Assembly: GCF_004364585.1 (NCBI RefSeq)
Contig: NZ_SOAN01000001.1
Span: 186,001 to 250,000 of the forward strand
DNA from: Nesterenkonia aurantiaca
GTDB taxonomy: Bacteria > Actinomycetota > Actinomycetes > Actinomycetales > Micrococcaceae
Direction: 5' to 3'
DNA: 64,000 nt
Part shown: positions 42,549-51,757 of the stretch, piece by piece
Position numbering within the stretch: the stretch's first letter is position 1
Layout: each line of letters opens with the position of its first letter
Translations under genes and position numbers: made by a program
The notes under the pieces: generated by a model
The model's database searches: none
What the model was told of the DNA's origin: nothing
The model's input: only the letters and a program-made list of their open reading frames with translations

Positions 42549-43565
42549 TCACGCCTGGAGCTTCACGACGGTCCGGCCGCGCACCTCTCCGGCGAGGATC
42601 TGCTCGGCCTGCTCGAAGACCCCGTCCAGCGTGATCTCCTGAGTCAGGTCGTCGAGCAGCTCTACGGGCAGGTCGCTGGCCAGCCGGGCCCAGGCCTGTT
42701 CGCGCAGCTCGGGCGTCGCGGTGACCGAGTTGATCCCGGCAAGGGTGACCCCGCGCAGGATGAAGGGCATCACCGTGGTGGGCAGGTCGACCCCCTGGGC
42801 CAGTCCGCAGCTGGCGACGGTGCCGCCGTCCTCGGCCTGGGAGAGGATGTTCGCCAGGGTCGCAGAGCCGGCGGAGTCGATCCCGCCCGCCCAACGCCGC
42901 TTCTGCAGCGCAGACCCGGCCTCGGCGAAGTCCTTCCGATCCAGCAGCTCGGCCGCTCCGAGGTGACGCAGATACTCGCCCTGCTCCTGGACCCGCCCGG
43001 TCACTGCGGTGACCCGGTAGCCGAGCTGGTTCAGCACCGCGATCGCCACCGACCCGACTCCACCGGCCGCCCCGCTGACGACGACCTCGCCGGCCTCGGG
43101 CCGCACCCCGCCGCGTTCCAGGGCGAGCACCGCGAGCATCGCGGTGAACCCTGCGGTGCCGATCGCCGCGGCCCGCTTCGGACTCAGTCCCTCGGGGAGC
43201 TTGACCAGGTACTTCGCGGAGACCCGGGCGCGCTCGGCAAGCCCGCCGTGGGCGGCCTCACCGATCCCGCCGCCGGTGAGCACCACGAGATCGCCGGGGC
43301 TGAACCTGGGATCGGCGGAGCTGGTGACCTCCCCGACCAGGTCGATGCCCGGGATCAGCGGGGAGGTTCGAGCCACCCCGGGCTTGCCGGCCAGGGCGAG
43401 CCCGTCCTTGTAGTTGATCCCGGAGTAGTGGACATCGATGTCCACCGGGGCGTCTCCCCCGGAGTCCTCGAGGAAGTCCTGCGGCAGGTCCTTCAGCGTC
43501 GCCTCGTGCTGAAGGATGCGCCCGCGCTCCAGGGTCTGCTCGATCAGGGCTGCTCGAAAGGTCAT
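42549..43565 (-). CDS. Acryloyl-CoA reductase-like zinc-free quinone oxidoreductase (YhdH/AcuI family)
   Basis: A 338-residue medium-chain dehydrogenase/reductase. Asn-Tyr-Lys-Asp-Gly-Leu-Ala (about 51-57) and Gly-Ile-Asp-Leu-Val-Gly (about 73) are family landmarks, and Gly-Ala-Ala-Gly-Gly-Val-Gly-Ser (about 157-164) binds NADPH. Cys ligands for zinc are missing, as expected. AcuI/YhdH reduces toxic acryloyl-CoA to propionyl-CoA. Acryloyl-type esters arise in branched-chain amino acid breakdown, which fits the bkd operon next door. The start shares ATGA with the stop of the upstream Lrp regulator. Confidence 0.9.
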   Translation of the reverse strand: MTFRAALIEQTLERGRILQHEATLKDLPQDFLEDSGGDAPVDIDVHYSGINYKDGLALAGKPGVARTSPLIPGIDLVGEVTSSADPRFSPGDLVVLTGGGIGEAAHGGLAERARVSAKYLVKLPEGLSPKRAAAIGTAGFTAMLAVLALERGGVRPEAGEVVVSGAAGGVGSVAIAVLNQLGYRVTAVTGRVQEQGEYLRHLGAAELLDRKDFAEAGSALQKRRWAGGIDSAGSATLANILSQAEDGGTVASCGLAQGVDLPTTVMPFILRGVTLAGINSVTATPELREQAWARLASDLPVELLDDLTQEITLDGVFEQAEQILAGEVRGRTVVKLQA

Positions 43566-44059
43566 GAAGGTCTCCTTGGCATCGGGTGCTCATATTGGGT
43601 GTGATCGTCGAAGATCAGGGCGGTCTGGGAGGACTGCACGCAGGACAGTGACTGGATCCGTTCGAAGACCACCCGGCGCAGCTCCTCCACGGTGCGGGTG
43701 CGCACCAGCAGCACGGCGTCGTACTGACCGCCGACCAGCGCCAGGTGTCGCACCGCAGGCTCATCGGCCAGCGCCCCGCGCAGCACCTCCCAGTCATCCT
43801 GCTTCAGCGTCAGGAAGACGTAGGCGGCCGTGGACATTCCGGCGGCGCGGGGGTCGATCACTGCGGTATAGCCCTGCAGGACTCCGGCGGCGCGCAGCCG
43901 GGAGATCCGCTCATAGGCGTTGGCCCGGGACAGGTGCAGCCCGAGGGCCAGGGCGCTCACCGACTGGCGGGCGTCCTGGCTCAGCGCATGCAGGATCCGG
44001 TGGTCCACGGAGTCCAGCGAGATCTCGCCTCGCGCCGCCTCGTCTCGGTCATTGCCCAT
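43562..44059 (-). CDS. Lrp/AsnC-family regulator, probable BkdR
   Basis: A 165-residue regulator. The N-terminal helix-turn-helix covers about 27-50 (Ser-Val-Ser-Ala-Leu-Ala-Leu-Gly-Leu-His-Leu-Ser-Arg-Ala-Asn-Ala-Tyr-Glu-Arg). The C-terminal RAM domain (about 75-150) binds effector amino acids and assembles octamers. It is divergent from the branched-chain 2-oxoacid dehydrogenase operon, the classical BkdR arrangement, and co-operonic with the acryloyl-CoA-reductase-like gene. ATG 44059 is preceded by TATCGT after 8 nt, a possible leaderless start; an extension to 44086 lacks an RBS. Confidence 0.85.
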   Translation of the reverse strand: MGNDRDEAARGEISLDSVDHRILHALSQDARQSVSALALGLHLSRANAYERISRLRAAGVLQGYTAVIDPRAAGMSTAAYVFLTLKQDDWEVLRGALADEPAVRHLALVGGQYDAVLLVRTRTVEELRRVVFERIQSLSCVQSSQTALIFDDHTQYEHPMPRRPS

Positions 44060-44180
44060 AGTTCTGGACGATACCAGCCGTGGCACACCTCACACGAGCA
44101 GTTCGTCCGGCCCGCATCGAGTCCCGGAGGAGCCCGTCTCGGATCTGCCTGCGCGGTGGCCCCGCGCCGGCAGGCTGGGA

Positions 44181-44201
44181 CACACTCATACCGAGAGTGT
44201 G
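44181..44201. promoter_or_regulatory. Candidate Lrp-type operator upstream of the bkd operon
   Basis: CACACTC-N7-GAGTGTG is a perfect 7-bp inverted repeat 41 nt before the E1-alpha start codon, between the divergent regulator and the operon. Confidence 0.5.
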
Positions 44202-44242
44202 ATGCACGACACCTGCGCCAGAGACTTTTAGGAGGCCTCGCG

Positions 44243-45427
44243 ATGACCAGCGAGACACAGGAGGGGACCCCGATCCAGGGCTCCCATATCAAGGAGACCA
44301 GCAGCAGCTTCGGGATCACCCCCGAGCAGTACATGCTCCCGGCAGCCCAGCAGATCCGCATGCTGGGCCCCGACGGGCAGCTGATCCCGGAGGAGGCGCA
44401 GGGCACCAGCCCCGGGCATGAGTACCCGATCCCCGAGGACGACGCGCTGCTGGCCGCCTACGAGGCACTGGTGGTGGGGCGTCGGGTCAATGATCAGAAC
44501 TATGCATTGGTCCGCCAGGGCCGGCTCGCGGTCTACCCCTCCTCGCACGGCCAGGAGGCCTGCCAGGTCGGTGCCGCCCTTGCACTGGGCACCGGCGACT
44601 GGATGTTCCCCACCTACCGCGACACCGTCGCCACGATCACCCGAGGGGTGGACCCGCTCGAGGTGATGGTCTCCTTCCGCGGCGACTGGCACTGCGGGTA
44701 TGACCCGCTGCACTACAAGATCTCGGCCATGTCGACCCCGCTGACCACCCAGCTGCTCCACGCTGTCGGCGTCGCCCACGCGGCGAAGCTGCGCGGCGAG
44801 GACACTGTGGTGCTGGCGATGTGTGGCGACGGCGCCACCAGTGAGGGTGACTTCCACGAGGCGCTGAACTTCGCGGCGGTCTTCGAGGTGCCGGTGGTCT
44901 TCTTCGTGCAGAACAACGGCTACGCCATCTCGGTGCCGCTCTCGGCGCAGACCGCCGCCCCGTCGCTGGCGCACAAGGCGATCGGCTATGGCATGGCCGG
45001 GGAGCAGGTGGACGGCAATGACATGGTGGCCGTGCTTGCCACGCTGCGCCGCGCCGTCGATCTGGCCCGGGCAAACTCCATGCCGCTGCTGCTGGAGGCC
45101 ATCACCTACCGGATGCAGGCGCACACCAACGCCGACGACGACTCCCGCTACCGCGAGTCCGCCGAGGTCGAGCAGTGGAAGCAGCGCGACCCGCTGCTGC
45201 GCATGCGCACCTTCCTCACCGAGCGCGGGGTCCTCGACGCCGACGCCGAGACCCGGATCAGCGGCAAGGCCGAGGAGGTCGCCGCGGCGCTGCGCCTGGC
45301 CATGACCACCGAGCCCGAGATGGACCCGCTGGAGATCTTCGACCACGTCTATGCCGCCCCGACCGCCCAGCTGCGCGAACAGCGCGCCAAGCTGGCCGAT
45401 GAGCTCGAGCGAAGCCAGGAGGGCTGA
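44243..45427 (+). CDS. bkdA: Branched-chain 2-oxoacid dehydrogenase E1 component, alpha subunit
   Basis: A 394-residue thiamine-diphosphate enzyme subunit that decarboxylates 2-oxoacids from valine, leucine and isoleucine. The cofactor motif Gly-Asp-Gly-Ala-Thr-Ser-Glu-Gly-Asp-Phe-His-Glu-Ala-Leu-Asn-Phe (about 198-213) ends in Gln-Asn-Asn-Gly-Tyr-Ala-Ile-Ser. The long N-terminal extension before the fold (about 55 residues) and the Arg-Tyr-Arg-Glu segment fit the branched-chain rather than pyruvate type. AGGAGG lies 7 nt before ATG 44243. First gene of a three-gene operon. Confidence 0.9.
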   Translation: MTSETQEGTPIQGSHIKETSSSFGITPEQYMLPAAQQIRMLGPDGQLIPEEAQGTSPGHEYPIPEDDALLAAYEALVVGRRVNDQNYALVRQGRLAVYPSSHGQEACQVGAALALGTGDWMFPTYRDTVATITRGVDPLEVMVSFRGDWHCGYDPLHYKISAMSTPLTTQLLHAVGVAHAAKLRGEDTVVLAMCGDGATSEGDFHEALNFAAVFEVPVVFFVQNNGYAISVPLSAQTAAPSLAHKAIGYGMAGEQVDGNDMVAVLATLRRAVDLARANSMPLLLEAITYRMQAHTNADDDSRYRESAEVEQWKQRDPLLRMRTFLTERGVLDADAETRISGKAEEVAAALRLAMTTEPEMDPLEIFDHVYAAPTAQLREQRAKLADELERSQEG

Positions 45428-45430
45428 CCC

Positions 45431-46504
45431 ATGGCCACTGCCACCACAACCGCACCCGCACTCGCCGGGGCCGCCGCCAAGCCCACCACCTTCGCGGCGG
45501 CGCTGAACACCGCGATGTCCGACGCCATGGAGAACGACCGCTCGGTCTGCGTCTTCGGCGAGGACGTCGGCACCCTCGGCGGCGTCTTCAGGATCACCGA
45601 CGGGCTGACCCAGCGCTTCGGCGCGAACCGCTGCTTCGACACCCCCCTGGCCGAGTCCGGCATCGCCGGCATGGCCATGGGCATGGCGATCAACGGGATG
45701 CGCCCGGTGATCGAGATGCAGTTCGACGCCTTCGCCTACCCGGCCCTGGAGCAGATCTTCAGCCACATCGCCAAGACGGCCAACCGGTCCCGCGGCCGGG
45801 TTCGGCTGCCGATGGTCATCCGGATTCCCTATGGCGGCGGAGTCGGCGGCGTGGAGCATCACTGCGACTCCTCCGAGGCCTACTACGCGCACACCCCGGG
45901 GTTGAAGATCTACACCCCGGCCACGGTCAGCGACGCCTATCTGATGCTGCGCGAGGCCATCGACTCCCCGGACCCGGTGGTCTTCTTCGAGCCGAAGAAG
46001 CTCTACTGGACCAAGGAGGCCGTGGACCTCAGCGACCTGCGCACGCAGTACGAGGCTGCGGCGCGGGACGAGTCCGCGCCGGCGGCCGGGGTCGGCGCGG
46101 AGGGCCGCGCCGTCGTCGTGCGTGAGGGCACCGACGTCTCGCTGATCAGCTATGGCCCCAGCGTGTCCACCGCACTGAAGGCCGCTGACGCTGCCGCCGA
46201 GGACGGGATCTCCGCGGAGGTCCTGGACCTGCGCAGCATCGTGCCCTTCGACGACGCCGCCCTGGAGGCCACGGTGACCAAGACCGGCCGCGCCGTGGTG
46301 ATCGCCGAGGCGCAGGGCTTCGTCTCGGTGGCCGCCGAGATCGTGGCCCGGATCCAGGAGCGCAGCTTCCACTCGCTGTCCTCCCCGGTCAAGCGGGTCA
46401 CCGGATTCGACATTCCGTATCCATCACCGAAGCTCGAGGAGCACCATCTGCCCAGCGTGGACCGGATCCTGGACGCGCTCGACGAGCTGCAGTGGGAGGA
46501 CTGA
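45431..46504 (+). CDS. bkdB: Branched-chain 2-oxoacid dehydrogenase E1 component, beta subunit
   Basis: A 357-residue transketolase-like subunit with Gly-Glu-Asp-Val-Gly-Thr-Leu-Gly-Gly-Val-Phe (about 43-53), Asp-Thr-Pro-Leu-Ala-Glu-Ser-Gly-Ile (about 70) and Gly-Gly-Gly-Val-Gly-Gly-Val-Glu-His-His-Cys-Asp-Ser (about 135), the branched-chain subgroup pattern. The first 18 residues are Ala/Thr-rich. It starts 3 nt after the E1-alpha stop and pairs with it as an alpha2beta2 tetramer. Confidence 0.92.
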   Translation: MATATTTAPALAGAAAKPTTFAAALNTAMSDAMENDRSVCVFGEDVGTLGGVFRITDGLTQRFGANRCFDTPLAESGIAGMAMGMAINGMRPVIEMQFDAFAYPALEQIFSHIAKTANRSRGRVRLPMVIRIPYGGGVGGVEHHCDSSEAYYAHTPGLKIYTPATVSDAYLMLREAIDSPDPVVFFEPKKLYWTKEAVDLSDLRTQYEAAARDESAPAAGVGAEGRAVVVREGTDVSLISYGPSVSTALKAADAAAEDGISAEVLDLRSIVPFDDAALEATVTKTGRAVVIAEAQGFVSVAAEIVARIQERSFHSLSSPVKRVTGFDIPYPSPKLEEHHLPSVDRILDALDELQWED

Positions 46505-46505
46505 G

Positions 46506-48080
46506 ATGACCACCTTCAATCTGCCCGACCTGGGCGAGGGACTGACCGAGGCCACGCTGCTGAGCTGGCTGGTGACCGAGGGCGAGACGATCGTGGTGGA
46601 TCAGCCGATCGCCGAGGTCGAGACCGCCAAGTCCGCCATCGAGGTGCCCACCCCCTACGCCGGGGTGGTCACCAAGCTCCACGGCGCCGTGGGCGAGACC
46701 CTGATCGTGGACGAGCCGCTGATCACCGTGGGCGCCGAGGCTGAGGCCGCTGGATCCGGCGGCTCGGACGCCGCCGGCCACACCAGCGCTGATGCCAACG
46801 GCGCCTCCGAGGCCGGGGCGCTGAGCTACCGCGAGGAGGAGCGCGCCGGCACGGTGCCCGCCACCGGATCGGTGACCGACCCCGGCACCGCTGCTGAGTC
46901 TTCTGAGGAGGAGGGGTCGGGCAATGTCCTGATCGGTTATGGCACCTCCACCGCCAAGCGCAGCGGACGACGTCGGCGCAACGGCTCCTCCCGCCCGGTC
47001 GCCGCGGGCGCAGCTGCCGCCGGCGGGCCTGCCGCCTCGGGCCCAGCAACCGCGGTCTCAGCCGCCTCGGGCCCAGCCACCGCGGGCCCAGCCCAGAGGG
47101 CCCCCCGGGTCTCCTCGCCGCTGGTGCGCCGGCTTGCCCGCGAGCATGCGCTCACCCTGGGCGAGCTCACCGGTTCCGGCCCGGAAGGAATGATCCTGCG
47201 CGCCGACGTGCTCGCGGCCATCGGCGCTTCCAGCCAGACCGCCGGTGACACGGCCGGTGACACGGCCGGGGACGCGGCACCTGCTGCGGCACCTGTTGCC
47301 GCCTCGGGCTCCGCACAGCCCACCCCAACCACGACCGGTGCAGCGGCGCCGGCGCCAGGCGGCCTCGAGGTCCGCGAGCGCGTCCCCATGTCAGGGATGC
47401 GCAAGGCGGTGGCCACGACGCTGACCCGTTCGCGCCGGGAGATCCCGGAGGCCACGGTCTGGCAGGACGTGGACATGACAGAGGTCCTCGCGCTGCGCTC
47501 CCGGCTCAAGGAGCAGGCGGCCAAGGACGGCAGCGCCGCGCCGTCGCTGCTGGCGCTGCTCAGCCGGTTCGTGCTGGCCGGGCTCTCGCGCTACCCCGAT
47601 CTGGCCACCAGGCTCGAAGACACGGCGGCCGGCACCCAGGAGATCGTGCACTACGACGGCGTGAACCTCGGCTTCGCCGCCCAGACTCCGGCCGGTCTGG
47701 TCGTTCCGGTGATCCGGCACGCCGAACGGCTCTCTGCCCGGGCGCTGCACGCGGAGATCTCTCGGCTGGTCGCCGAGGCCCGCGAGGGCAAGATCTCAGG
47801 CAAGGAGCTCACCGGGGGCACCTTCACGGTGAACAACTATGGGGTCTTCGGCTCCGACGGGGCCACCCCGATCATCAACCACCCCGAGGTCGGAATCCTC
47901 GGCATCGGGCGGATCCTGGACCGCGCCTGGGCGGTGAACGGGGAGCTTGCCGTGCGCAAGGTCGCCACCCTGACCATCGCCTTTGATCATCGGGTGTGCG
48001 ACGGCGGCACCGCCGGCGGGTTCCTGAACTTCGTGGCCACCTGTCTTCAGGACCCGTCCTCCGCATTGGCGGACCTCTGA
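46506..48080 (+). CDS. bkdC: Branched-chain 2-oxoacid dehydrogenase E2 component (dihydrolipoyl acyltransferase)
   Basis: A 524-residue E2 with one N-terminal lipoyl domain (Lys42 in Glu-Thr-Ala-Lys-Ser, the lipoylation site), an Ala/Pro/Ser-rich hinge with repeated Ala-Ser-Gly-Pro-Ala units, a peripheral-subunit-binding domain (Val-Ser-Ser-Pro-Leu-Val-Arg-Arg-Leu-Ala-Arg-Glu, about 199-235), a second hinge, and the catalytic domain ending in His495-Arg-Val-Cys-Asp499-Gly-Gly. It transfers the acyl group to CoA. It begins 1 nt after the E1-beta stop. No E3 gene follows, so a lipoamide dehydrogenase from elsewhere must be shared. Confidence 0.93.
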   Translation: MTTFNLPDLGEGLTEATLLSWLVTEGETIVVDQPIAEVETAKSAIEVPTPYAGVVTKLHGAVGETLIVDEPLITVGAEAEAAGSGGSDAAGHTSADANGASEAGALSYREEERAGTVPATGSVTDPGTAAESSEEEGSGNVLIGYGTSTAKRSGRRRRNGSSRPVAAGAAAAGGPAASGPATAVSAASGPATAGPAQRAPRVSSPLVRRLAREHALTLGELTGSGPEGMILRADVLAAIGASSQTAGDTAGDTAGDAAPAAAPVAASGSAQPTPTTTGAAAPAPGGLEVRERVPMSGMRKAVATTLTRSRREIPEATVWQDVDMTEVLALRSRLKEQAAKDGSAAPSLLALLSRFVLAGLSRYPDLATRLEDTAAGTQEIVHYDGVNLGFAAQTPAGLVVPVIRHAERLSARALHAEISRLVAEAREGKISGKELTGGTFTVNNYGVFGSDGATPIINHPEVGILGIGRILDRAWAVNGELAVRKVATLTIAFDHRVCDGGTAGGFLNFVATCLQDPSSALADL

Positions 48081-48189
48081 GGGGACAGGTCCGCAGGGCG
48101 AGGCGACAGAGCTCCAGAGCGTCAGAGCGTCAGAGCTTGAGAAGCTGGAGAGCTCCAACAGGCTGCACCATTGAGGGATGAGCAGGACA

Positions 48190-48223
48190 GGCCGGGACCG
48201 AGAGCAACATATCGGTCCCGGCC
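48190..48223 (+). terminator. Terminator hairpin after the bkd operon
   Basis: GGCCGGGACCGA (48190-48201) pairs perfectly with TCGGTCCCGGCC (48212-48223) around a 10-nt loop and is followed by GCTTCTCT. A repetitive CAGAGCGT-rich stretch (about 48105-48160) with CTCCAG/CTGGAG arms precedes it. Confidence 0.7.
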
Positions 48224-48230
48224 GCTTCTC

Positions 48231-48236
48231 TAGACT
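48231..48236 (+). promoter_or_regulatory. Candidate -10 element (TAGACT) of the DUF1989 gene
   Basis: TAGACT lies 28 nt before ATG 48265, directly after the terminator hairpin. Here a proper RBS (AAGGAG) follows, so the transcript has a leader. Confidence 0.5.
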
Positions 48237-48264
48237 GGGCTGGTTCCCCCGAGAAGGAGACAGC

Positions 48265-49191
48265 ATGAGCGCAGAGATCCCCACCGGAGCCCCCGGCGCC
48301 CCAGGCCACTCCGTCCGCACCTCACGCACCTACAATCAGCCCGCGGCGTATCAGTCGGCGCCCGGCGGTCCGCTGGACCCGGATCGCAGCTTCTACGACG
48401 CGGTGGCCGCCGCGGAGCGCACCCTGACCCAGGAGTTCGAGATCCCGGTCCGCTCCGGCCACGCCTGGGAGGTCAAGGCCGGCTCGATCGTGCGGATCAA
48501 CGCAGTGCAAGGCCCTCAGGTCGGTGACCTGAACCTGTGGAACCTGCACAATCCCCGGGAACGATTCTGGGCCGCCCGCACCCGGCAGCTGCAGCGTGCC
48601 TCGATGACCACCTACGACCGTTTCTGGTCCACCCTGCCCCATCTGCGCCCGATGGCCACCGTGGTCGGGGACTCGCTGGCTGATCATCCCGACGCCGAGG
48701 TCATCCACGACCTGCTGGGGACCCGCTGTGATCCCTACGTGAATCGGATGCTGGCCGGGGCGGACTTCGACTACCACTGTCATTCAAACCTCACTCGCGC
48801 GATCATGGGGCACGGACTCACCGAGTCCGATGTCCACGACGTGCTCAACGTGTTCCAGTTCGCGGGCCTGAATGAAAACCGTGAATACTTCATGGACACC
48901 TGCCCCACGCAGCCGGGAGACTACTTCGAGTTCTTCGCCGAGACCGATCTGCTGTGCGCACTCTCCACCTGCCCCGGCGGGGACCTCTCGGTGCACATGT
49001 GGGGGCCCGAGGCCGCGAGCACCGAGGAGCAGCTCGAGCACTGCCACCCGCTGGGTGTGCAGGTCTTCTCCCTCGCGCCAGAGGTCCTCGATGCCTGGCG
49101 ACCCCCGGAGCCGGCGCAGTACCGCGGCAGGCGGGGACGCCACGGGCTGGTGGCGGCGCCGCATCCCGGTCGATCACCGCAGCGCCTCTGA
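48265..49191 (+). CDS. DUF1989 (urea carboxylase-associated) family protein
   Basis: A 308-residue protein. The DUF1989 domain spans about 50-270, with Gly-Pro-Gln-Val-Gly-Asp-Leu-Asn-Leu-Trp-Asn (about 91-101), Arg-Cys-Asp-Pro-Tyr-Val-Asn and a Cys-His-Ser-Asn-Leu-Thr segment, whose Cys and His suit a metal site. Members often accompany urea carboxylase/allophanate hydrolase genes, but none is seen here. RBS AAGGAG is 6 nt from ATG 48265. The stop codon falls inside a 20-bp tandem duplication. Confidence 0.85.
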   Translation: MSAEIPTGAPGAPGHSVRTSRTYNQPAAYQSAPGGPLDPDRSFYDAVAAAERTLTQEFEIPVRSGHAWEVKAGSIVRINAVQGPQVGDLNLWNLHNPRERFWAARTRQLQRASMTTYDRFWSTLPHLRPMATVVGDSLADHPDAEVIHDLLGTRCDPYVNRMLAGADFDYHCHSNLTRAIMGHGLTESDVHDVLNVFQFAGLNENREYFMDTCPTQPGDYFEFFAETDLLCALSTCPGGDLSVHMWGPEAASTEEQLEHCHPLGVQVFSLAPEVLDAWRPPEPAQYRGRRGRHGLVAAPHPGRSPQRL

Positions 49192-49211
49192 GATCACCGC
49201 AGCGCCTCTGA
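49172..49211. repeat. Perfect 20-bp tandem duplication across a stop codon
   Basis: GATCACCGCAGCGCCTCTGA occurs at 49172-49191 and again at 49192-49211. The first copy encodes the last residues and TGA stop of the DUF1989 protein; the second is a non-coding echo. Confidence 0.9.
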
Positions 49212-49238
49212 GATCCCACCGCGCTGCCCCGGCCCCAA

Positions 49239-49290
49239 CCGCAGACGGGCCCGCGCCGATCCCTAAGGATCAGCACGGGCCCGTCTGCGG
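49239..49290. terminator. Bidirectional terminator between DUF1989 and glpK
   Basis: A perfect 15-bp stem (49239-49253 with 49276-49290; right arm CGGGCCCGTCTGCGG) encloses a 22-nt loop that itself contains GATCC-CTAA-GGATC (49258-49271). It is the strongest hairpin in the window and lies between converging genes. Confidence 0.85.
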
Positions 49291-49325
49291 CGGCCGTGGA
49301 GTGCGGCTGCGCCTTGGCCTGAGGC

Positions 49326-50840
49326 CTACTTGACGTCCTCGTCCACCCAGTCGAAGGTCCGGGTCACGGCCTTCTTCCAGAGGCGCAGCTGGCGGTCACG
49401 CTCAGCTGTGTCCATCTGAGGCAGCCAGCGCTTGTCCTCGGACCAGTTCGTGGCCAGCTCGTCGGTGTCGCGCCAGAAGCCCACGGCCAGACCCGCCGCG
49501 TAGGCGGCACCCAGTGCGGTGGTCTCGGTGACCTTCGGCCTGACCACGGGGATGCCCAGGATGTCGGCCTGGAACTGCATCAGCGCGTCGTTGGCGACCA
49601 TGCCGCCGTCGACCCGCAGATCCTCCATGTCGACTCCCGCGTCGGCGTTGGCGGCATCGAGCACCTCGCGGGTCTGGAAGGCCGTGGCCTCCAGCGCGGC
49701 GCGAGCGATATGGCCCTTGTTCACGAAGCGGGTGAGCCCCACGATGACGCCGCGGGCCTCGCCCCGCCAGTAGGGAGCGAACAGCCCGGAGAAGGCTGGC
49801 ACCACGTACACCCCACCGTTGTCCTCCACCGACTTGGCAAGGGTCTCTACCTCAGGGGCGGACTTGATGAAGCCGAGGTTGTCGCGCAGCCACTGGATCA
49901 GCGATCCGGTCACCGCGATGGAGCCTTCCAGCGCGTAGACGGGCTTGGCGTCTCCCAGCTTGTAGCAGACGGTGGTCAAAAGCCCGTTCTGTGACCGGAC
50001 GATCTCCTCACCGGTGTTGACGATCAGGAAGTTGCCGGTGCCGTAGGTGTTCTTCGCTCCGCCCTTCTCGAACGCCGCCTGCCCGAAGGTCGCGGCCTGC
50101 TGGTCTCCGAGGATGCCGGCCACTGGCGTCTCGCGCAGCAGCTGCGCGGTGTGCACCTTGCCATAGACCTCCGAGGAGGACTTGATCTCGGGGAGCATCG
50201 AGCGCGGCACGTCGAAGGCCGCGAGGATCTCGTCGTCCCAGGACAGGGTCTCGAGGTCCATGAACATGGTGCGTGAGGCGTTGGTGACATCGGTGATGTG
50301 GACGCCGCCCTCGGTGCCGCCGGTCAGATGCCAGGTCACCCAGGAGTCGGTGTTGCCGAAGAGCAGGTCTCCGGCCTCAGCCTTGGCGCGTGCGCCCTCC
50401 ACGTTGTCCAGGATCCACTTGACCTTGGTGCCCGAGAAATAGGTGGCCAGCGGCAGACCGACCTTCTTCTTGAAGCGCTCCACTCCCCCGTCGGCGGCGA
50501 GCTCATCGACGATCGGCTGAGTGCGAGTGTCCTGCCAGACGATCGCGTTGTAGACCGGCTCTCCGGTGTTCTTGTCCCAGACCACCGTGGTCTCGCGCTG
50601 GTTGGTGATGCCGACTGCGGCGATGTCGTGACGGGTCAGGTTGGACTTCGAGAGAGCATTGCCGATGACCTCCCTGGTGTTGGTCCAGATCTCCATCGGG
50701 TCGTGCTCGACCCATCCGGGCTTAGGGAAGATCTGTTCGTGCTCCTTCTGGCCCGAGGACACGATGTTTCCGCTGTGATCGAAGACGATGGCGCGGGTGG
50801 ACGTGGTTCCCTGGTCGATCGCGATGATGTATTTCGACAT
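49326..50840 (-). CDS. glpK: Glycerol kinase
   Basis: A 504-residue FGGY-family kinase converting glycerol to sn-glycerol 3-phosphate with ATP. Ile-Asp-Gln-Gly-Thr-Thr-Ser-Thr-Arg (8-16) is the N-terminal phosphate motif, Gly-Ile-Thr-Asn-Gln-Arg-Glu-Thr (about 79) binds substrate, and Asp-Gly-Gly-Met-Val-Ala-Asn (about 411) is the FGGY signature. Full length. RBS AGAGGAG is 6 nt before ATG 50840. Third gene of glpD-glpF-glpK. Confidence 0.97.
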   Translation of the reverse strand: MSKYIIAIDQGTTSTRAIVFDHSGNIVSSGQKEHEQIFPKPGWVEHDPMEIWTNTREVIGNALSKSNLTRHDIAAVGITNQRETTVVWDKNTGEPVYNAIVWQDTRTQPIVDELAADGGVERFKKKVGLPLATYFSGTKVKWILDNVEGARAKAEAGDLLFGNTDSWVTWHLTGGTEGGVHITDVTNASRTMFMDLETLSWDDEILAAFDVPRSMLPEIKSSSEVYGKVHTAQLLRETPVAGILGDQQAATFGQAAFEKGGAKNTYGTGNFLIVNTGEEIVRSQNGLLTTVCYKLGDAKPVYALEGSIAVTGSLIQWLRDNLGFIKSAPEVETLAKSVEDNGGVYVVPAFSGLFAPYWRGEARGVIVGLTRFVNKGHIARAALEATAFQTREVLDAANADAGVDMEDLRVDGGMVANDALMQFQADILGIPVVRPKVTETTALGAAYAAGLAVGFWRDTDELATNWSEDKRWLPQMDTAERDRQLRLWKKAVTRTFDWVDEDVK

Positions 50841-50918
50841 GCTGTTCTCCTCTTTGAGTGTTCTGTCGGGTGCTTTTCCTCAGCGGTCAGCAGCCATGCT
50901 GCCCGCGATGCTTCTGCC

Positions 50919-51665
50919 TTATCCGGTGACGGCGGGGAGCGTGATCAGCATGGCCAGCAGGCCACCCAGTGCACCGCCGATCAGAGGCCCGACCACCGGG
51001 ACCCAGGCGTAGGACCAGTCGCTTCCGCCCTTGCCCTTGATCGGCAGCAGTGCGTGGACGATCCTGGGCCCGAGGTCACGTGCAGGGTTGATGGCGTAGC
51101 CGGTGGGCCCACCGAGGGAGGCGCCGATGCCGACGACCAGCAGCGCGACCGCCAGCGGTCCGAGCCCCGAGGGGGTTCCGGCGAAGGCGATGATGACGAA
51201 GACCAGGACGAAGGTGCCGATGATCTCGGTGAGAAGGTTCCATGGGGCGGATCGGATCGCCGGTCCGGTGGAGAAGACCCCGAGCTTGGTCGCGGCATCG
51301 GGCTCGGCGTCGAAATGCTGCTTATAGGCGAGATAGCACAGCACGGCACCGATCATGGCGCCCAGCATCTGCGCCGCGAAGTAGAGCAGCACATTGACCA
51401 GCGTCTTATCGATGTCGGGGCCCAGGGTTGCAGTGTCTGCATTGACCAGCAGGCCCACGGTGACCGCGGGGTTCAGGTGCGCCCCGGAGAGCGCAGCGAC
51501 GTAGACGCCGGCGAAGACGCCGAGCCCCCAGCCGAAGTTGACCATCAGGAATCCGCCGTTGTTGCCCTTGGTCCCTCTCAGTGCGACGTTGGCGACGACG
51601 CCACCGCCGAGCAGCAACAGCAGCATGGTGCCGAAGGTCTCGGCGACGAATGCTTCCAGAGACAT
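50919..51665 (-). CDS. glpF: Glycerol facilitator (aquaglyceroporin)
   Basis: A 248-residue MIP-family channel with six membrane helices and two half-helices carrying Asn-Pro-Ala motifs: Leu-Asn-Pro-Ala-Val (64-68) and [10 protein letters not shown] (about 190-199). The Asp after the second Asn-Pro-Ala-Arg marks glycerol-conducting members. RBS AAAGGAG is 6 nt upstream of ATG 51665. It lies between glpD and glpK. Confidence 0.95.
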   Translation of the reverse strand: MSLEAFVAETFGTMLLLLLGGGVVANVALRGTKGNNGGFLMVNFGWGLGVFAGVYVAALSGAHLNPAVTVGLLVNADTATLGPDIDKTLVNVLLYFAAQMLGAMIGAVLCYLAYKQHFDAEPDAATKLGVFSTGPAIRSAPWNLLTEIIGTFVLVFVIIAFAGTPSGLGPLAVALLVVGIGASLGGPTGYAINPARDLGPRIVHALLPIKGKGGSDWSYAWVPVVGPLIGGALGGLLAMLITLPAVTG

Positions 51666-51757
51666 CTTTGGCTCCTTTCGTTTTTCATTTCTTTGGGGAC
51701 CTCAGCCGGGTGCTTCGGCTCCTCCTACCCCAGCAGCGAGTGCCGGGAGTTCTACTC

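Noticed and set aside
44228-46372. A 714-codon minus-strand frame across the bkd operon
   Set aside because: It is the antisense of E1-alpha and E1-beta, which carry clear cofactor motifs; the frame encodes only low-complexity His/Gly/Arg sequence.
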